64,000 bases of DNA from contig NZ_WPAG02000002.1 in the NCBI RefSeq assembly GCF_013602415.1, positions 2,731,480 through 2,795,479 of the forward strand, written 5' to 3'. This DNA comes from Rhodococcus sp. B50 (lineage in GTDB: Bacteria > Actinomycetota > Actinomycetes > Mycobacteriales > Mycobacteriaceae). A program made the translations under genes and the position numbers. Of the stretch, positions 16,322 to 23,964 are shown in pieces. The notes beneath the pieces were generated by a model. That model made no database searches. It saw only the letters and a program-made list of their open reading frames with translations, and had not been told where the DNA came from. How positions within the stretch are numbered: the stretch's first letter is position 1; each line of letters begins with the position of its first letter.

Positions 16322-16591
16322 TCAAACGATCCAGTTCGACAGATCGAGTGTCGCCTCGGCCGCCTCGACGGTTACCGGCGTGAGCTTGGCGAGTGCCACC
16401 TCGGCCGCCGCCCCGTCCCGGACGATCTTCGTCGTCCAGAACTTCGCACGGTCGGCGCTGATCCGGCCATCGGCCACCGCAGCGGCCACGAGCGTGCGCG
16501 CACTGGTCAGCACCCCGACGGCGGCGTCGATACGCAGCTGTTGATACGCAGCGGCGTCGAGGCTCACGAGACCGTCGCTCCCGGCCGTCAC
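16322..16591 (-). CDS. Small protein coupled to the capsid gene
   Basis: 89 residues, mostly helical and Ala-rich, with no recognised domain. Its ATG overlaps the capsid stop in ATGA, so it is translated together with the capsid protein. In tailed phages the gene just downstream of the major capsid protein is often a head-completion or connector protein; this one is short and I cannot assign it. It is the last gene of the minus-strand operon, before a strong hairpin. Confidence 0.65.
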   Translation of the reverse strand: MTAGSDGLVSLDAAAYQQLRIDAAVGVLTSARTLVAAAVADGRISADRAKFWTTKIVRDGAAAEVALAKLTPVTVEAAEATLDLSNWIV

Positions 16592-17490
16592 GGCGTCACC
16601 AGCGCGGTCAGGCGGCGGATTGCGCGCGGTTGCGTGATTGCCATGACCGGATTGACGTAAGTCTGTACGAACTTGCCCCGCCGCTCACGCACGGGGATCA
16701 GTTCGGTGGTGAGCGGGGTCTCGAATGCCAGCAACCCGGCCTTGCCCCGAGCGACGGCGTAGGCGGTGGCCTCGTCGATGTAGGGACTCGTCACCAGCTC
16801 GACGCCGGCGGTTGCCAGGACGGCGGGCAGATTCTCACCGTATGCGACCGTGAGGTCGTAGGCACCGGTCGGGCTAACGACGAGGGTGTCGAACTTCAGC
16901 CCGAGTCGATCCTGGTCGGCTTCACGCTGCGCGGCGGCGAGCAGGGCCAACGGCCGTTCGGCGTTGCTCGTGATGGTGTCAGGCGCACCGACCGTGACCA
17001 CCTGGTCCCAAGGCCGGGTAGCCGGGAAGTCACCGCCACCGACACCGAGGTGTTCGACGAGGGCAGCGTCGACGGCCTCGAGGACGGCCGTGTTCAACTT
17101 CCGCACGACGGTGTTGGACAGTGCCAGGATCTCGGCATTGACGAAAGCGAGATCCCCTCTGGTGACCTTCTCGTCCTCGACAAAAAACCTTGCGCCCCAG
17201 TCTCGTACAGCGGCAATCTTCACTTCGGGATCCGTGGTGCGAACGGTCGCGTACTCGTCGCCGGGTGCACGCTCGACAACATCGTCGGCGGCGTACTTGT
17301 CGGACGGGCGGATCACGCTGTGCGCCAGACCGCCGCCGACGATCGGGCCTGCGTGCGGACTCAGGAACACGGAAACGAGTTCCTGACCCTCGACCAGCTC
17401 GGCCACCTTGCCAGCGATGAAAGACGGGTTCTGCATGATCGCGTCGACGGTGATCATGTTGTTCTGCGCGGTAGGTGTCAGGATGCCCAC
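16588..17490 (-). CDS. Phage major capsid protein
   Basis: 300 residues from GTG 17490 with GGAGGT upstream. Composition and segments (PHAGPIVGGGLAHSVI, long beta-rich middle, GLKFDTLVVSPTGAYDLTVAYG, C-terminal FVQTYVNPVMAITQPRAIRRL) fit HK97-fold or related actinophage major capsid proteins that bind no separate scaffold visible here. It would form the head shell. No protease, portal or terminase gene is next to it, which is unusual. Preceded by a cement-like gene, followed by a coupled 89-residue protein. Confidence 0.75.
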   Translation of the reverse strand: MGILTPTAQNNMITVDAIMQNPSFIAGKVAELVEGQELVSVFLSPHAGPIVGGGLAHSVIRPSDKYAADDVVERAPGDEYATVRTTDPEVKIAAVRDWGARFFVEDEKVTRGDLAFVNAEILALSNTVVRKLNTAVLEAVDAALVEHLGVGGGDFPATRPWDQVVTVGAPDTITSNAERPLALLAAAQREADQDRLGLKFDTLVVSPTGAYDLTVAYGENLPAVLATAGVELVTSPYIDEATAYAVARGKAGLLAFETPLTTELIPVRERRGKFVQTYVNPVMAITQPRAIRRLTALVTP

Positions 17491-17524
17491 GGGGGCACCT
17501 CCGTTCTATGTGTGAGTGAAAGGG

Positions 17525-17902
17525 TCAGGCGTGGAGGCTGACGAGAACTTCGTTACCGGCAGCGGCGGCACTGACCGCACGGCCCACGGGGGTGCCGGTC
17601 ATCGCGGTGACCACGGCGCCGTTCACGTCGGACTCGACCACCGCGTTCACGGCCACGGTGGCGCCTGCGATGAGACGGACGATCCGCGAGGCGCCACGGG
17701 TGACCGGCACGAGTTCGCCGGCGGCCACCGTCGCCCGTGCAACACCGAACACGGCCTCCCCTGCCCCGGCTGCCCTCACGGCGATGTTGCCCTCGACCGG
17801 TGCACTGGACACTGTGACCAGTCGGCCTGCGGTCACGGGCGCGGTGGCCCGGGCGGTGACATCGCGGCCACCGTATGCCTCGACTTCAATGATCTGCGCC
17901 AT
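17525..17902 (-). CDS. Capsid cement/decoration-like protein (DUF2190 type)
   Basis: 125 residues, rich in Ala, Val and Gly, predicted all-beta. Pattern VTAGRLVTVSSAPVEGNIAVRAAGAGEAVFGVARATVAAGELVPV is typical of small capsid-stabilising DUF2190-like proteins, which sit on the outside of heads. The gene lies 34 bp upstream of the capsid gene, the usual place for a decoration protein. No catalytic residues are expected. Confidence 0.6.
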   Translation of the reverse strand: MAQIIEVEAYGGRDVTARATAPVTAGRLVTVSSAPVEGNIAVRAAGAGEAVFGVARATVAAGELVPVTRGASRIVRLIAGATVAVNAVVESDVNGAVVTAMTGTPVGRAVSAAAAGNEVLVSLHA

Positions 17903-17909
17903 CGGCGGT

Positions 17910-18290
17910 TCACTCCTTCGTTCGTCGTGACCGGGCCTCGACCTCGGCGGCGTCTACCAGCCACCGGCCGCCTACACGTTGAGCGTTGAGACTGCCTCGC
18001 GCTGCCATCGCCCGTACGTTTCGTTCCGAGCATCCGAGCTGCGCCGCCGCTGTCGAGGTGTCGATCAGTTGCATCCTTGAGACTGCCGGGGCGGGTGTTC
18101 TGGCACGTTCCGCTGTACCGATTGCGGAACGTGTTGCGGAAATTGCGAGTTCACGCTCGAGTTCGTACACCCTCGCGACCGCCCGGCCGCCACCCCGATC
18201 GGACAATTCGATCAGCTTGCGCAGGGCGGCGGACAGGAACGCGGCATCGTCGGCGGCGATAAGGACGCCGTTCACCGTCGAGGCGCTCAC
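17910..18290 (-). CDS. HTH (MerR/excisionase-type) DNA-binding protein
   Basis: 126 residues from GTG 18290, which overlaps the upstream stop in GTGA. The C-terminal 50 residues are a helix-turn-helix_17-type domain (IDTSTAAAQLGCSERNVRAMAARG, then RVGGRWLVDAAEVEARS). The N-terminal half is helical, possibly a dimerisation region. It may regulate the structural genes 8 bp downstream or act in DNA recognition (packaging or excision). A terminase-small-like role is possible but not supported beyond the HTH. Confidence 0.65.
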   Translation of the reverse strand: MSASTVNGVLIAADDAAFLSAALRKLIELSDRGGGRAVARVYELERELAISATRSAIGTAERARTPAPAVSRMQLIDTSTAAAQLGCSERNVRAMAARGSLNAQRVGGRWLVDAAEVEARSRRTKE

Positions 18291-18553
18291 GATGCCGCGT
18301 CCTCGGTGACCAGCTGCCAGACGAAAGCCCTCCGGTGCACCCTGCGGACGATCAGCCCGTCACGGTTCAAGCTGCGGCAGGCACGGCCCGCGAGATTGAA
18401 CGGGATCGGCATCCCGTCGGGCAGCAGGACACCGCCGTCGAGCATCGCCGCGAACGACAATCGGCCGCCGTGGATCCGCAGCGCGGTCAGGATGGCCCGA
18501 CGGGCGGCGTCGAGGGCCGTGTCGGTGGTTGTGTCGGTGGTGTGAATGTTCAT
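18287..18553 (-). CDS. Small hypothetical protein of the element
   Basis: 88 residues from ATG 18553. A Thr/Asp-rich N terminus (encoded by a short 12-bp tandem repeat near 18520-18545) is followed by a helical region resembling a small winged-helix fold (RRAILTALRIHGGRLSFAAM, LNRDGLIVRRVHRRAFVWQL). No family recognised. Its stop overlaps the start of the HTH gene. Confidence 0.6.
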   Translation of the reverse strand: MNIHTTDTTTDTALDAARRAILTALRIHGGRLSFAAMLDGGVLLPDGMPIPFNLAGRACRSLNRDGLIVRRVHRRAFVWQLVTEDAAS

Positions 18554-18651
18554 GGATCGGGTCCTCGGGTCTCGTGACCGGGTGCAGGTCCGGCCCGGGG
18601 TTGGTGGGGGCGTGCACCCCCAGTGGTTGCCGGCCACCAGGGGTCGATCGG

Positions 18652-19113
18652 TTAGACCGCCGTGTCGGCGTGCATCTCGGCCACCATTCGGCCAAGCATG
18701 ACCGTGTTGTGGGAGATCCATGTGAGCGTGGCGGCCTCGACCGCATCGCCTACGGCCTCGAAAATGGCCGCCCGGTGTTTGTTCGCCCACGATTCCTCGA
18801 CCCCGTATCCATCGAGCACGGTGTCGGCGGCAGCCATGGCCAGCTCGGCGATCTGGTCGCGGGCCGTAGCGGCTGTGTCGATGGGGGTCAGGGAACACAG
18901 GACCGTGCGGCCGTCGCCGTCGGCAACACGATGCAGGTCCCCGTCCGAGGACATGCGGACGATCGCAGCGTCGACCGTCCGGCCACCGACCCGGTGACCC
19001 TGCTCGAGCAGGACGGCGTGGATCTGTTCGGGGGCGACCGGGTGGTCGAGGTCGACCAGGACGGCATGGATGGCAACGCGGAGTTCGGTCGAGGTCGTCG
19101 AATTTGTGGTCAT
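18652..19113 (-). CDS. Hypothetical protein with winged-helix-like N terminus
   Basis: 153 residues; ATG 19113 preceded by AGGAG. Residues about 10-75 read like a winged helix (AIHAVLVDLDHPVAPEQIHA, GRTVDAAIVRMSSDGDLHRV). The C-terminal half is helical. Function unknown; part of the early minus-strand operon of the element. Confidence 0.6.
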   Translation of the reverse strand: MTTNSTTSTELRVAIHAVLVDLDHPVAPEQIHAVLLEQGHRVGGRTVDAAIVRMSSDGDLHRVADGDGRTVLCSLTPIDTAATARDQIAELAMAAADTVLDGYGVEESWANKHRAAIFEAVGDAVEAATLTWISHNTVMLGRMVAEMHADTAV

Positions 19114-19127
19114 GGGTCTGGTCTCCT

Positions 19128-19370
19128 CTAGCGGGAAGTGGGTGCGAAGCGGCGGCGGCCGTGGCCGGTGTGGCCACCGACCCGGTCCCGCCAGCGACCA
19201 AGGGCGGCGTCACGCTCGGCCGGGTCCACGCCGACGGTGCGCAGCGCCAGCGGCACCACCACGGCGTCGAACGTGCAGCGTGGGCACACACCTGCGATGT
19301 CGAGCGCGGCGGTCACAGCGGACTCGAGGGCTGCGAGGGACGGGTTTCGGGGTGCGATGAGAGTGGTCAC
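19128..19370 (-). CDS. Small CxxC protein of the element
   Basis: 80 residues from GTG 19370 with AGGAG 8 nt upstream. It has one CPRC motif near residue 30, which could pair with another metal or thiol ligand only in a dimer, and a basic C terminus. Not recognised. Confidence 0.55.
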   Translation of the reverse strand: MTTLIAPRNPSLAALESAVTAALDIAGVCPRCTFDAVVVPLALRTVGVDPAERDAALGRWRDRVGGHTGHGRRRFAPTSR

Positions 19371-19392
19371 GGGTTCGTCTCCTGTGAGGTCG

Positions 19393-19764
19393 TCAGAGAT
19401 CGGTGTCGAGTTGCTCAGTGGTGCCGGGCCGGCGCCCGAACAGTCCGTCGAGAGCGATGTCGGGGTCCGCGAACGCAGCGGCGCGGACGTTCTCCACGAG
19501 TGCGGCGTACTGCGCCGGGGACATCGACTCAGCGATCGACTCGATCAGCGTGTTCAACAGGACGGTGAGCTTGCCCTCGGCCTCGGCCGTCGACACGATC
19601 CGCTCGTACCTGACAGCGTGGGCCATCTCGCCGCTGTCCTCGAAATCGTCGTCGTCGTAGGCGTCGTCGTGCTCGATGGCCGCGACCAGGCTGCCGTAGT
19701 GGTGGTGAACGAGCAGCAGGGCAGCTGAGCGTTTCATATCGATGAGGGAGTCGTAAGCGTTCAT
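19393..19764 (-). CDS. Acidic hypothetical protein of the element
   Basis: 123 residues from ATG 19764, chosen over an upstream ATG because AGGAG lies 8 nt before it. It is helical, with an acidic run EHDDAYDDDDFEDSGE near residues 31-46. It begins 23 bp after the stop of the RepA-like ATPase gene. Function unknown. Confidence 0.6.
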   Translation of the reverse strand: MNAYDSLIDMKRSAALLLVHHHYGSLVAAIEHDDAYDDDDFEDSGEMAHAVRYERIVSTAEAEGKLTVLLNTLIESIAESMSPAQYAALVENVRAAAFADPDIALDGLFGRRPGTTEQLDTDL

Positions 19765-19787
19765 TGGTGTCAGTTCTCCTGTGATGC

Positions 19788-21485
19788 TTAGCAATTGGGA
19801 GTGGCGAACAGATCCACGGGGGCGGTGAACGGTGCACCGTCCGGGGGTAGGTCACCGTCGTGCTCGTCACGGTCGGCCGGTGTGGTGAACGGATTGGTCA
19901 CCGGCACCACGGGGTGCGGTGCGGGCCGTTCGTCCTCGGGGATCGCGACCCACTGCGTGCGGTTCTTCTGCGGACTCACGTTGCGGATCCACCCGTCGGC
20001 CTCGAGGCGCTTGATCGCGGCATCGAGACCGTTGCGGCTGATCCGGACGGTCGTCGGGTGTCCTGCCTGCGTGGTGAGCGCGACGATCACCGGTTCGGTC
20101 TTGCCGAGGTCACGCAGACGGTCGGTGTGCCACATCGTTGGGTGCCCCGGGTGCTCGGTGATCGCGTCGATTGCCCACCGACGGTGTCCCTCGGCCTCGA
20201 TCCGCTCGGTCGAGATCCGTTCCTCGATCGTGTTGGCCAGAACGCTCGTGTACGTCAACCGGCCACCGGTCAGGTTGATCTCTCCCCGGGGAACGTTGAC
20301 CCCGCGCCCGTAGGCGTCGAAATACCGTTGAGCGTCCATCTCTTCGCTGCGAACGGTGATGTTCCACAGCGCGGCGGGCCATCCGGGGATCGCGGAGTTC
20401 CCTCGGGTGCGTCCTCCCCCACCGTGGCCGCTGTGGTGGCTGATCAGGACACCGTCGAGGTTGCACCGACGGGCCAGCGTGGCGAACGCCTCGAGGGGCT
20501 GTTGCACCGCTGCGCTGTTCTCGTCGATGCCCATGGCCGTGAAAATCGGCGCCAGTGGGTCGATCACGAGCACCGACGCCCCGGCGCTGCGGACGATCTC
20601 CACAGCGGCGTCCATGTTCTCGGGAATGGTCAGATCCCAGTCACCGGCCTGCCCGGCCGCGTCGACGATCCGAACCCGTTCCACGTTCGTGATGTTCGCC
20701 CGGCCCAGTACCTCGACCACCTCGGCCATGCCCTGCTCGGTGTCCACGATCAGCAGACGGCCCCGTGACGGCTTTACGGGCCACTGACCCATGAACCGGC
20801 CACCGTCGGCCAGCACAGCGGCCACCTCTGCAATCACGGCCGATTTGCCACGCTTGTACGGGCCGGACAGCACCACGTTCGTGCCCCGTTTCCACAGCCC
20901 GGTGATCATCCAATCGACCTCGGGCGTGCCGGCGGCGAGAGCATCGGCAAGGCTGACCGATTGTGCGCGCGGATTGTCACCCCGCTGGCGGGCGGCCTCC
21001 TCCTGCCGCTCGAGGGTGACGGCGGTGTTCCGGGCGCGGATCTTGAACCGCTCGGTGAGCACAGCGCGGTCCATCGAGGCGGCCAGACGGGCGGCCACCG
21101 CCTCGGGGGAATTGCGCTGTTCGTGAGCGGCGGATACGGCCATCTTCTCGGCGAGCTTGTCGACGCTGGCGGCACGAGCGGCCTCACGGGCTCTCCGGTG
21201 CTCAACGGCACGGGCGATCGGGTGCTCGGGATGCAGCGTGCGGGCATCGATCCCCGCGTCGGTCACTGCGTCCACGAGCACGTCGAGGTTTGCGTCCGAG
21301 AGTTCTTCCGGGTCATGACCGGCGGCGTCGTACGCAGCCTTGACGGCATAGTCGATGGTCAACGGATCCGACCATTCACCGGTTGTCGGGTCGTCCTCGA
21401 ACGGGTTAGGATCGTGGACAAATTGTGTGGTTACGCGGCCGTCGATGTGTGCAGCATCGGCGGTCGTTCCGTTGAGCGGGGCCAC
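19788..21485 (-). CDS. RepA/DnaB-type RecA-fold ATPase (replication helicase candidate)
   Basis: 565 residues from GTG 21485. A central AAA_25/RecA-fold domain has Walker A GPYKRGKSAV, a strand GRLLIVDTEQGM, Walker B VLVIDPLAP and a sensor-like LISHHSGHGGGGRTRGNSAI. The N-terminal 180 residues are helical and charged. The C terminus has a winged-helix-like segment (TVRISRNGLDAAIKRLEADG) and an acidic, Pro-rich tail. Similar proteins drive replication of small plasmids (RSF1010 RepA type) and satellites. It starts 2 bp after the excisionase-like gene; its likely DNA target is the repeat array at 22.2-22.4 kb. Confidence 0.8.
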   Translation of the reverse strand: MAPLNGTTADAAHIDGRVTTQFVHDPNPFEDDPTTGEWSDPLTIDYAVKAAYDAAGHDPEELSDANLDVLVDAVTDAGIDARTLHPEHPIARAVEHRRAREAARAASVDKLAEKMAVSAAHEQRNSPEAVAARLAASMDRAVLTERFKIRARNTAVTLERQEEAARQRGDNPRAQSVSLADALAAGTPEVDWMITGLWKRGTNVVLSGPYKRGKSAVIAEVAAVLADGGRFMGQWPVKPSRGRLLIVDTEQGMAEVVEVLGRANITNVERVRIVDAAGQAGDWDLTIPENMDAAVEIVRSAGASVLVIDPLAPIFTAMGIDENSAAVQQPLEAFATLARRCNLDGVLISHHSGHGGGGRTRGNSAIPGWPAALWNITVRSEEMDAQRYFDAYGRGVNVPRGEINLTGGRLTYTSVLANTIEERISTERIEAEGHRRWAIDAITEHPGHPTMWHTDRLRDLGKTEPVIVALTTQAGHPTTVRISRNGLDAAIKRLEADGWIRNVSPQKNRTQWVAIPEDERPAPHPVVPVTNPFTTPADRDEHDGDLPPDGAPFTAPVDLFATPNC

Positions 21486-21487
21486 GG

Positions 21488-21694
21488 TCAGCGATCTCCC
21501 GCTGCGGCCATCGGGCGCAGTAGTGCAGCCTCGGCCTCGTTGAGATCCACGCGAATGGCCTTGCCGCCCAACCGGTACGCCTTCAACGTTCCATCAGCGA
21601 TCCGACGGCGCAGCGTCTTGGTGCAAACCCCGAAATGGTCAGCAGCCTCGGTCAATCCGACCATGCGGCGGGCGGGTGCGGTTTTCCTGGTCAT
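21488..21694 (-). CDS. Excisionase-like HTH protein
   Basis: 68 residues from ATG 21694 (AGGAGG upstream). The whole protein is a helix-turn-helix_17 domain: GLTEAADHFGVCTKTLRRRIADGTLKAYRLGGKAIRVDLNEAEALL-type pattern. Size and fold fit a recombination directionality factor or a small repressor. It is the first gene of the long minus-strand operon and lies downstream of an operator-like inverted-repeat cluster. Confidence 0.75.
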   Translation of the reverse strand: MTRKTAPARRMVGLTEAADHFGVCTKTLRRRIADGTLKAYRLGGKAIRVDLNEAEAALLRPMAAAGDR

Positions 21695-21800
21695 CGGTTC
21701 TCGTCCTCCTCGGAGCCGGACTTCTCGGCCCTTCCGTGACCAGTCTGCGAAATCGGTTTTTCTTCGTAGCCCCGAAAAACGCTGTGCCCCTTTACAACCC

Positions 21801-21861
21801 GTGAGGTGTATGCAGGTCAGGGCATATATGCACAAACGTGCATATCACCTCACGAGGTGAG
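21801..21861. promoter_or_regulatory. Nested inverted repeats, probable operator of the element
   Basis: ATATGCAC (21826-21833) and GTGCATAT (21838-21845) form a perfect palindrome with loop AAAC. It is flanked by GTGAGGTG (21801-21808) and CACCTCAC (21846-21853), which continues into GAGGTGAG to 21861. The cluster lies about 110-170 bp upstream of the excisionase-like gene, a position expected for a lysogeny or replication control operator. Confidence 0.55.
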
Positions 21862-22204
21862 ACGGAAAAATCGTCCAGTCCGGTGACCAGCACGAATGAG
21901 AATGAAATGTGAAATGGATCACAGTCCGGGACGGATCCGGTCGATCTCCCGGCTACTCGGCCCGTAGAGGCGTCGACACAGCTCGGACATACGCTCGATA
22001 GGTGGCGGCGTTCTCGGCCGCCTAAGGGGCCACACAGCCCCCGAGAATCGACACCGGTGGTTGCCGGCGTCCACGGCCCCCACCGCTGACACCGCTCGTC
22101 ACTGTCGGCGAGATCGTCCACACAGCTCACCGGTGGGTCGATCCGAGAGGTCGACACCGCTCCTCGGTGCCCGATCAACGGTCACTCTCCCCACCTCCCA
22201 CTGT

Positions 22205-22444
22205 CTACTTCCCACCCGGGGCTACTCCGTAGCCCCCGGGAAGTGTGGGAAGTAGGTTCTGTCAACTTCCCGGGAAGTAGCGGGAAGTAGCGGGAAGTAG
22301 CACGGCCGTGTGATCAACGAACCTGGTCAGCGGCGGTTTCCTACTTCCCGAGCGGTGCGGGAAGTAGCACCCGGAAAGTGCCCGTTTCTACTTCCCGCAG
22401 GGGTGCGGGAAGTAGCCCCGTTTTCGAGGGTCTGCGGGAAGTAG
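22205..22444. repeat. Array of 10-bp repeat CGGGAAGTAG (iteron-like)
   Basis: Six perfect copies on the plus strand at 22271, 22281, 22291 (three in tandem), 22358, 22406 and 22435. Inverted copies lie at 22341 and 22388; each faces a direct copy and makes a 10-bp stem hairpin. Partial copies lie at 22205, 22237, 22247 and 22263. Such density is far from chance and fits binding sites for a replication or partition protein. Confidence 0.8.
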
Positions 22445-22468
22445 CAATCGGACCGAATCGACCTACGG

Positions 22469-23620
22469 TCAGGGCTGCGTTCCCTCGACCAGTTGTGACA
22501 GTCGCTCGGCAATTTGGGCGTCCCGGCCAGCTGCGGCGTGCTGGTACCGCATAGCCATGTTCGGGGTCGAATGCCCGAGGCGGGCCATCAGTTCCTTGGT
22601 GGTCGCACCGGCCTGCGCGGCAAGGACCGCCCCTTGATGCCGGAGATCGTGCAATCGCAAATCGGGACGGTCGATCTTCTTCGCCGCCTGTTCGAAGTGA
22701 TATCGCAGCGTCCATTCCCCCAACCGGTCCCCGTCCGTCGAGGTGAACAGTAGGGCGTTTTTCCCACGGGCTACGTGCCCGCTGAGATGGTCTACGACGG
22801 CCGTACGGATGTGCGGGGGTACCGCCACGTCCCGAACGCCTGCGGTCGACTTGGGCGCCCCGACGTGCGCCTGCCCCTTGACGAACACGACGGCACGGCG
22901 GATACGTACGACACTGCCGTCCTCGGCCACATCGCTGCGGCGTAGCTCGAGCAGTTCCCCTCGGCGTAGACCGCACCATGCACCAAGCTTGACGAGCAAG
23001 CGGAGACGATCAGGCATCGCGTAGGCGAGGGCGTCGAGTTCGGAGAGGGTCAGCAACCGGATCTCGTGGGCGCGCTCGGTACGGCCTGCGCGCGGGATGC
23101 GGCACGGGTTCGTGGGAATGAGTCCGTCATCGACGGCGGTGGCCAGGATCGTGCGCAGCAAGGCATACACCCGGGCGTTACGCGTCTTCCCCGTCGATGC
23201 CTTGTTCGGGCCGGGGGTGTCCCGAAGGTCGGCGAACCATACGCGGACCCGCTCGGGCGTCACCTCGTCGAGCGGGAGGATCCCCAGCGTCGGTTCGATG
23301 TGCTGTTCGAACATGCGGCGGTACAGGTGGCGGGTGGACTCTTTCAGGTGGCGGTGTGAGATCCACTTGTCGGCGTACTCCCCGAGGGTCAGGACAGTGA
23401 CCGCAGCGGCGTCGGTGTGTCCCCGGTCCCCGGGCGGCGTCCACATGTCCAGATCGATCAACCGGCGCTCGGCGTTCAGCCAACCGATCGCGTCATCCTC
23501 GGCGGCGAATGTGCGGGGTGCTTTGTAGATCAGCCCGTCCGGGGCGGTGTAGTTGGCTTGCCAGCGTCCCGATGGGAGCTTGCGCAGTCCACCGAACGAT
23601 CGCTTCTTTCGCTGCGCCAT
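22469..23620 (-). CDS. int: Tyrosine-family site-specific integrase
   Basis: 383 residues from ATG 23620 (GAGGGG 5 nt upstream). An N-terminal arm-binding-type domain (GLRKLPSGRWQANYTAPDGL), a SAM-like core-binding domain (about 70-165), and a catalytic domain with Arg in WCGLRRGELLEL, HDLRH, a GHST box and nucleophile Tyr in MRYQHAA. All catalytic residues are present. It should recombine the tRNA-Arg 3' end. It lies at the attR end, far from the tRNA, and paired GTGCAGAA repeats just upstream may bind its N-terminal domain. Confidence 0.93.
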   Translation of the reverse strand: MAQRKKRSFGGLRKLPSGRWQANYTAPDGLIYKAPRTFAAEDDAIGWLNAERRLIDLDMWTPPGDRGHTDAAAVTVLTLGEYADKWISHRHLKESTRHLYRRMFEQHIEPTLGILPLDEVTPERVRVWFADLRDTPGPNKASTGKTRNARVYALLRTILATAVDDGLIPTNPCRIPRAGRTERAHEIRLLTLSELDALAYAMPDRLRLLVKLGAWCGLRRGELLELRRSDVAEDGSVVRIRRAVVFVKGQAHVGAPKSTAGVRDVAVPPHIRTAVVDHLSGHVARGKNALLFTSTDGDRLGEWTLRYHFEQAAKKIDRPDLRLHDLRHQGAVLAAQAGATTKELMARLGHSTPNMAMRYQHAAAGRDAQIAERLSQLVEGTQP

Positions 23621-23630
23621 GCCGCCCCTC

Positions 23631-23650
23631 GTGCAGAAAACGTGCAGAAC
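23631..23650 (+). repeat. Candidate integrase arm-type sites, right
   Basis: Two direct GTGCAGAA copies spaced 11 bases (23631 and 23642), 11 bp upstream of the integrase start codon and 115 bp from the attR core. Matches 18 of 20 bases of the left pair. Its position also allows integrase to repress its own gene. Confidence 0.6.
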
Positions 23651-23765
23651 AGGAGTAATCATAAGGGTCGTTGCGTCACGTTGTGTCCACGTGTAGATTT
23701 CCGTTCCACCACGGGAGACCGGATAAATCCGCTGGTCACCCGCCGTGACAGGTTGGCATCCACGA

Positions 23766-23790
23766 CAGGTTCGAATCCTGCCGGGGGCAC
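23766..23790 (+). repeat. attR core (copy of tRNA-Arg 3' end)
   Basis: Perfect 25-base copy of 14256-14280. No tRNA 5' part precedes it, so this is not a second tRNA gene. It marks the right end of the element; flanking chromosomal sequence resumes at 23791. Confidence 0.93.
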
Positions 23791-23964
23791 CATCGGATAC
23801 CGCCAGGGTCCGCGGGTCTTCCGGGACCACCCGGGCCATCGGACTCCCCGAAGTACCCGCATCCCGAACCCCGCATCACGGTTCGATCTAGTCCGTCCTC
23901 CGCCGTCCGCACGACGGTTAGCATCCAGAACGATGCCGCCGACGACGGAAATCGAGGACCCCGC

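Larger units (their letters stand above)
21695..22468. other. Non-coding control/origin region of the element
   Basis: About 770 bp without a gene. It contains an AT-richer segment (about 21740-21920), an operator-like inverted-repeat cluster (21801-21861), three CACACAGC words (about 21979, 22031, 22119), a single TCGTCCACA (22114-22122) that fits the Streptomyces DnaA-box consensus, and the CGGGAAGTAG repeat array (22205-22444). These features suggest a replication origin and promoter region. Confidence 0.55.
14256..23790. mobile_element. Integrative element (phiRv-like prophage/phage satellite) in tRNA-Arg
   Basis: Bounded by 25-bp perfect repeats of the tRNA 3' end; about 9.5 kb. It contains a tyrosine integrase beside attR, an excisionase-like HTH gene, a RepA/DnaB-type ATPase, a run of small genes, a capsid protein and a cement-like protein, all on the minus strand. 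Two cargo-like genes lie at the left. No terminase, portal, protease, tail or lysis gene is present, so it cannot make virions alone. Size and content resemble the phiRv1/phiRv2 elements of M. tuberculosis and capsid-carrying phage satellites. All genes appear intact, so mobility is possible. Confidence 0.88.

Noticed and set aside
22271..22300. Tandem repeat that could be read as a CRISPR array
   Set aside because: The unit is only 10 bp, has no unique spacers of fixed length and no cas genes are near; iteron-like is a better reading.
23766..23790. A second tRNA gene near 23.77 kb
   Set aside because: Only the T arm and acceptor 3' strand are present; there is no anticodon arm. It is the attR copy.
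23620..23839. Upstream extension of the integrase frame across attR
   Set aside because: Would run through the attachment core and arm repeats; ATG 23620 has a good ribosome site and gives the usual integrase N terminus.
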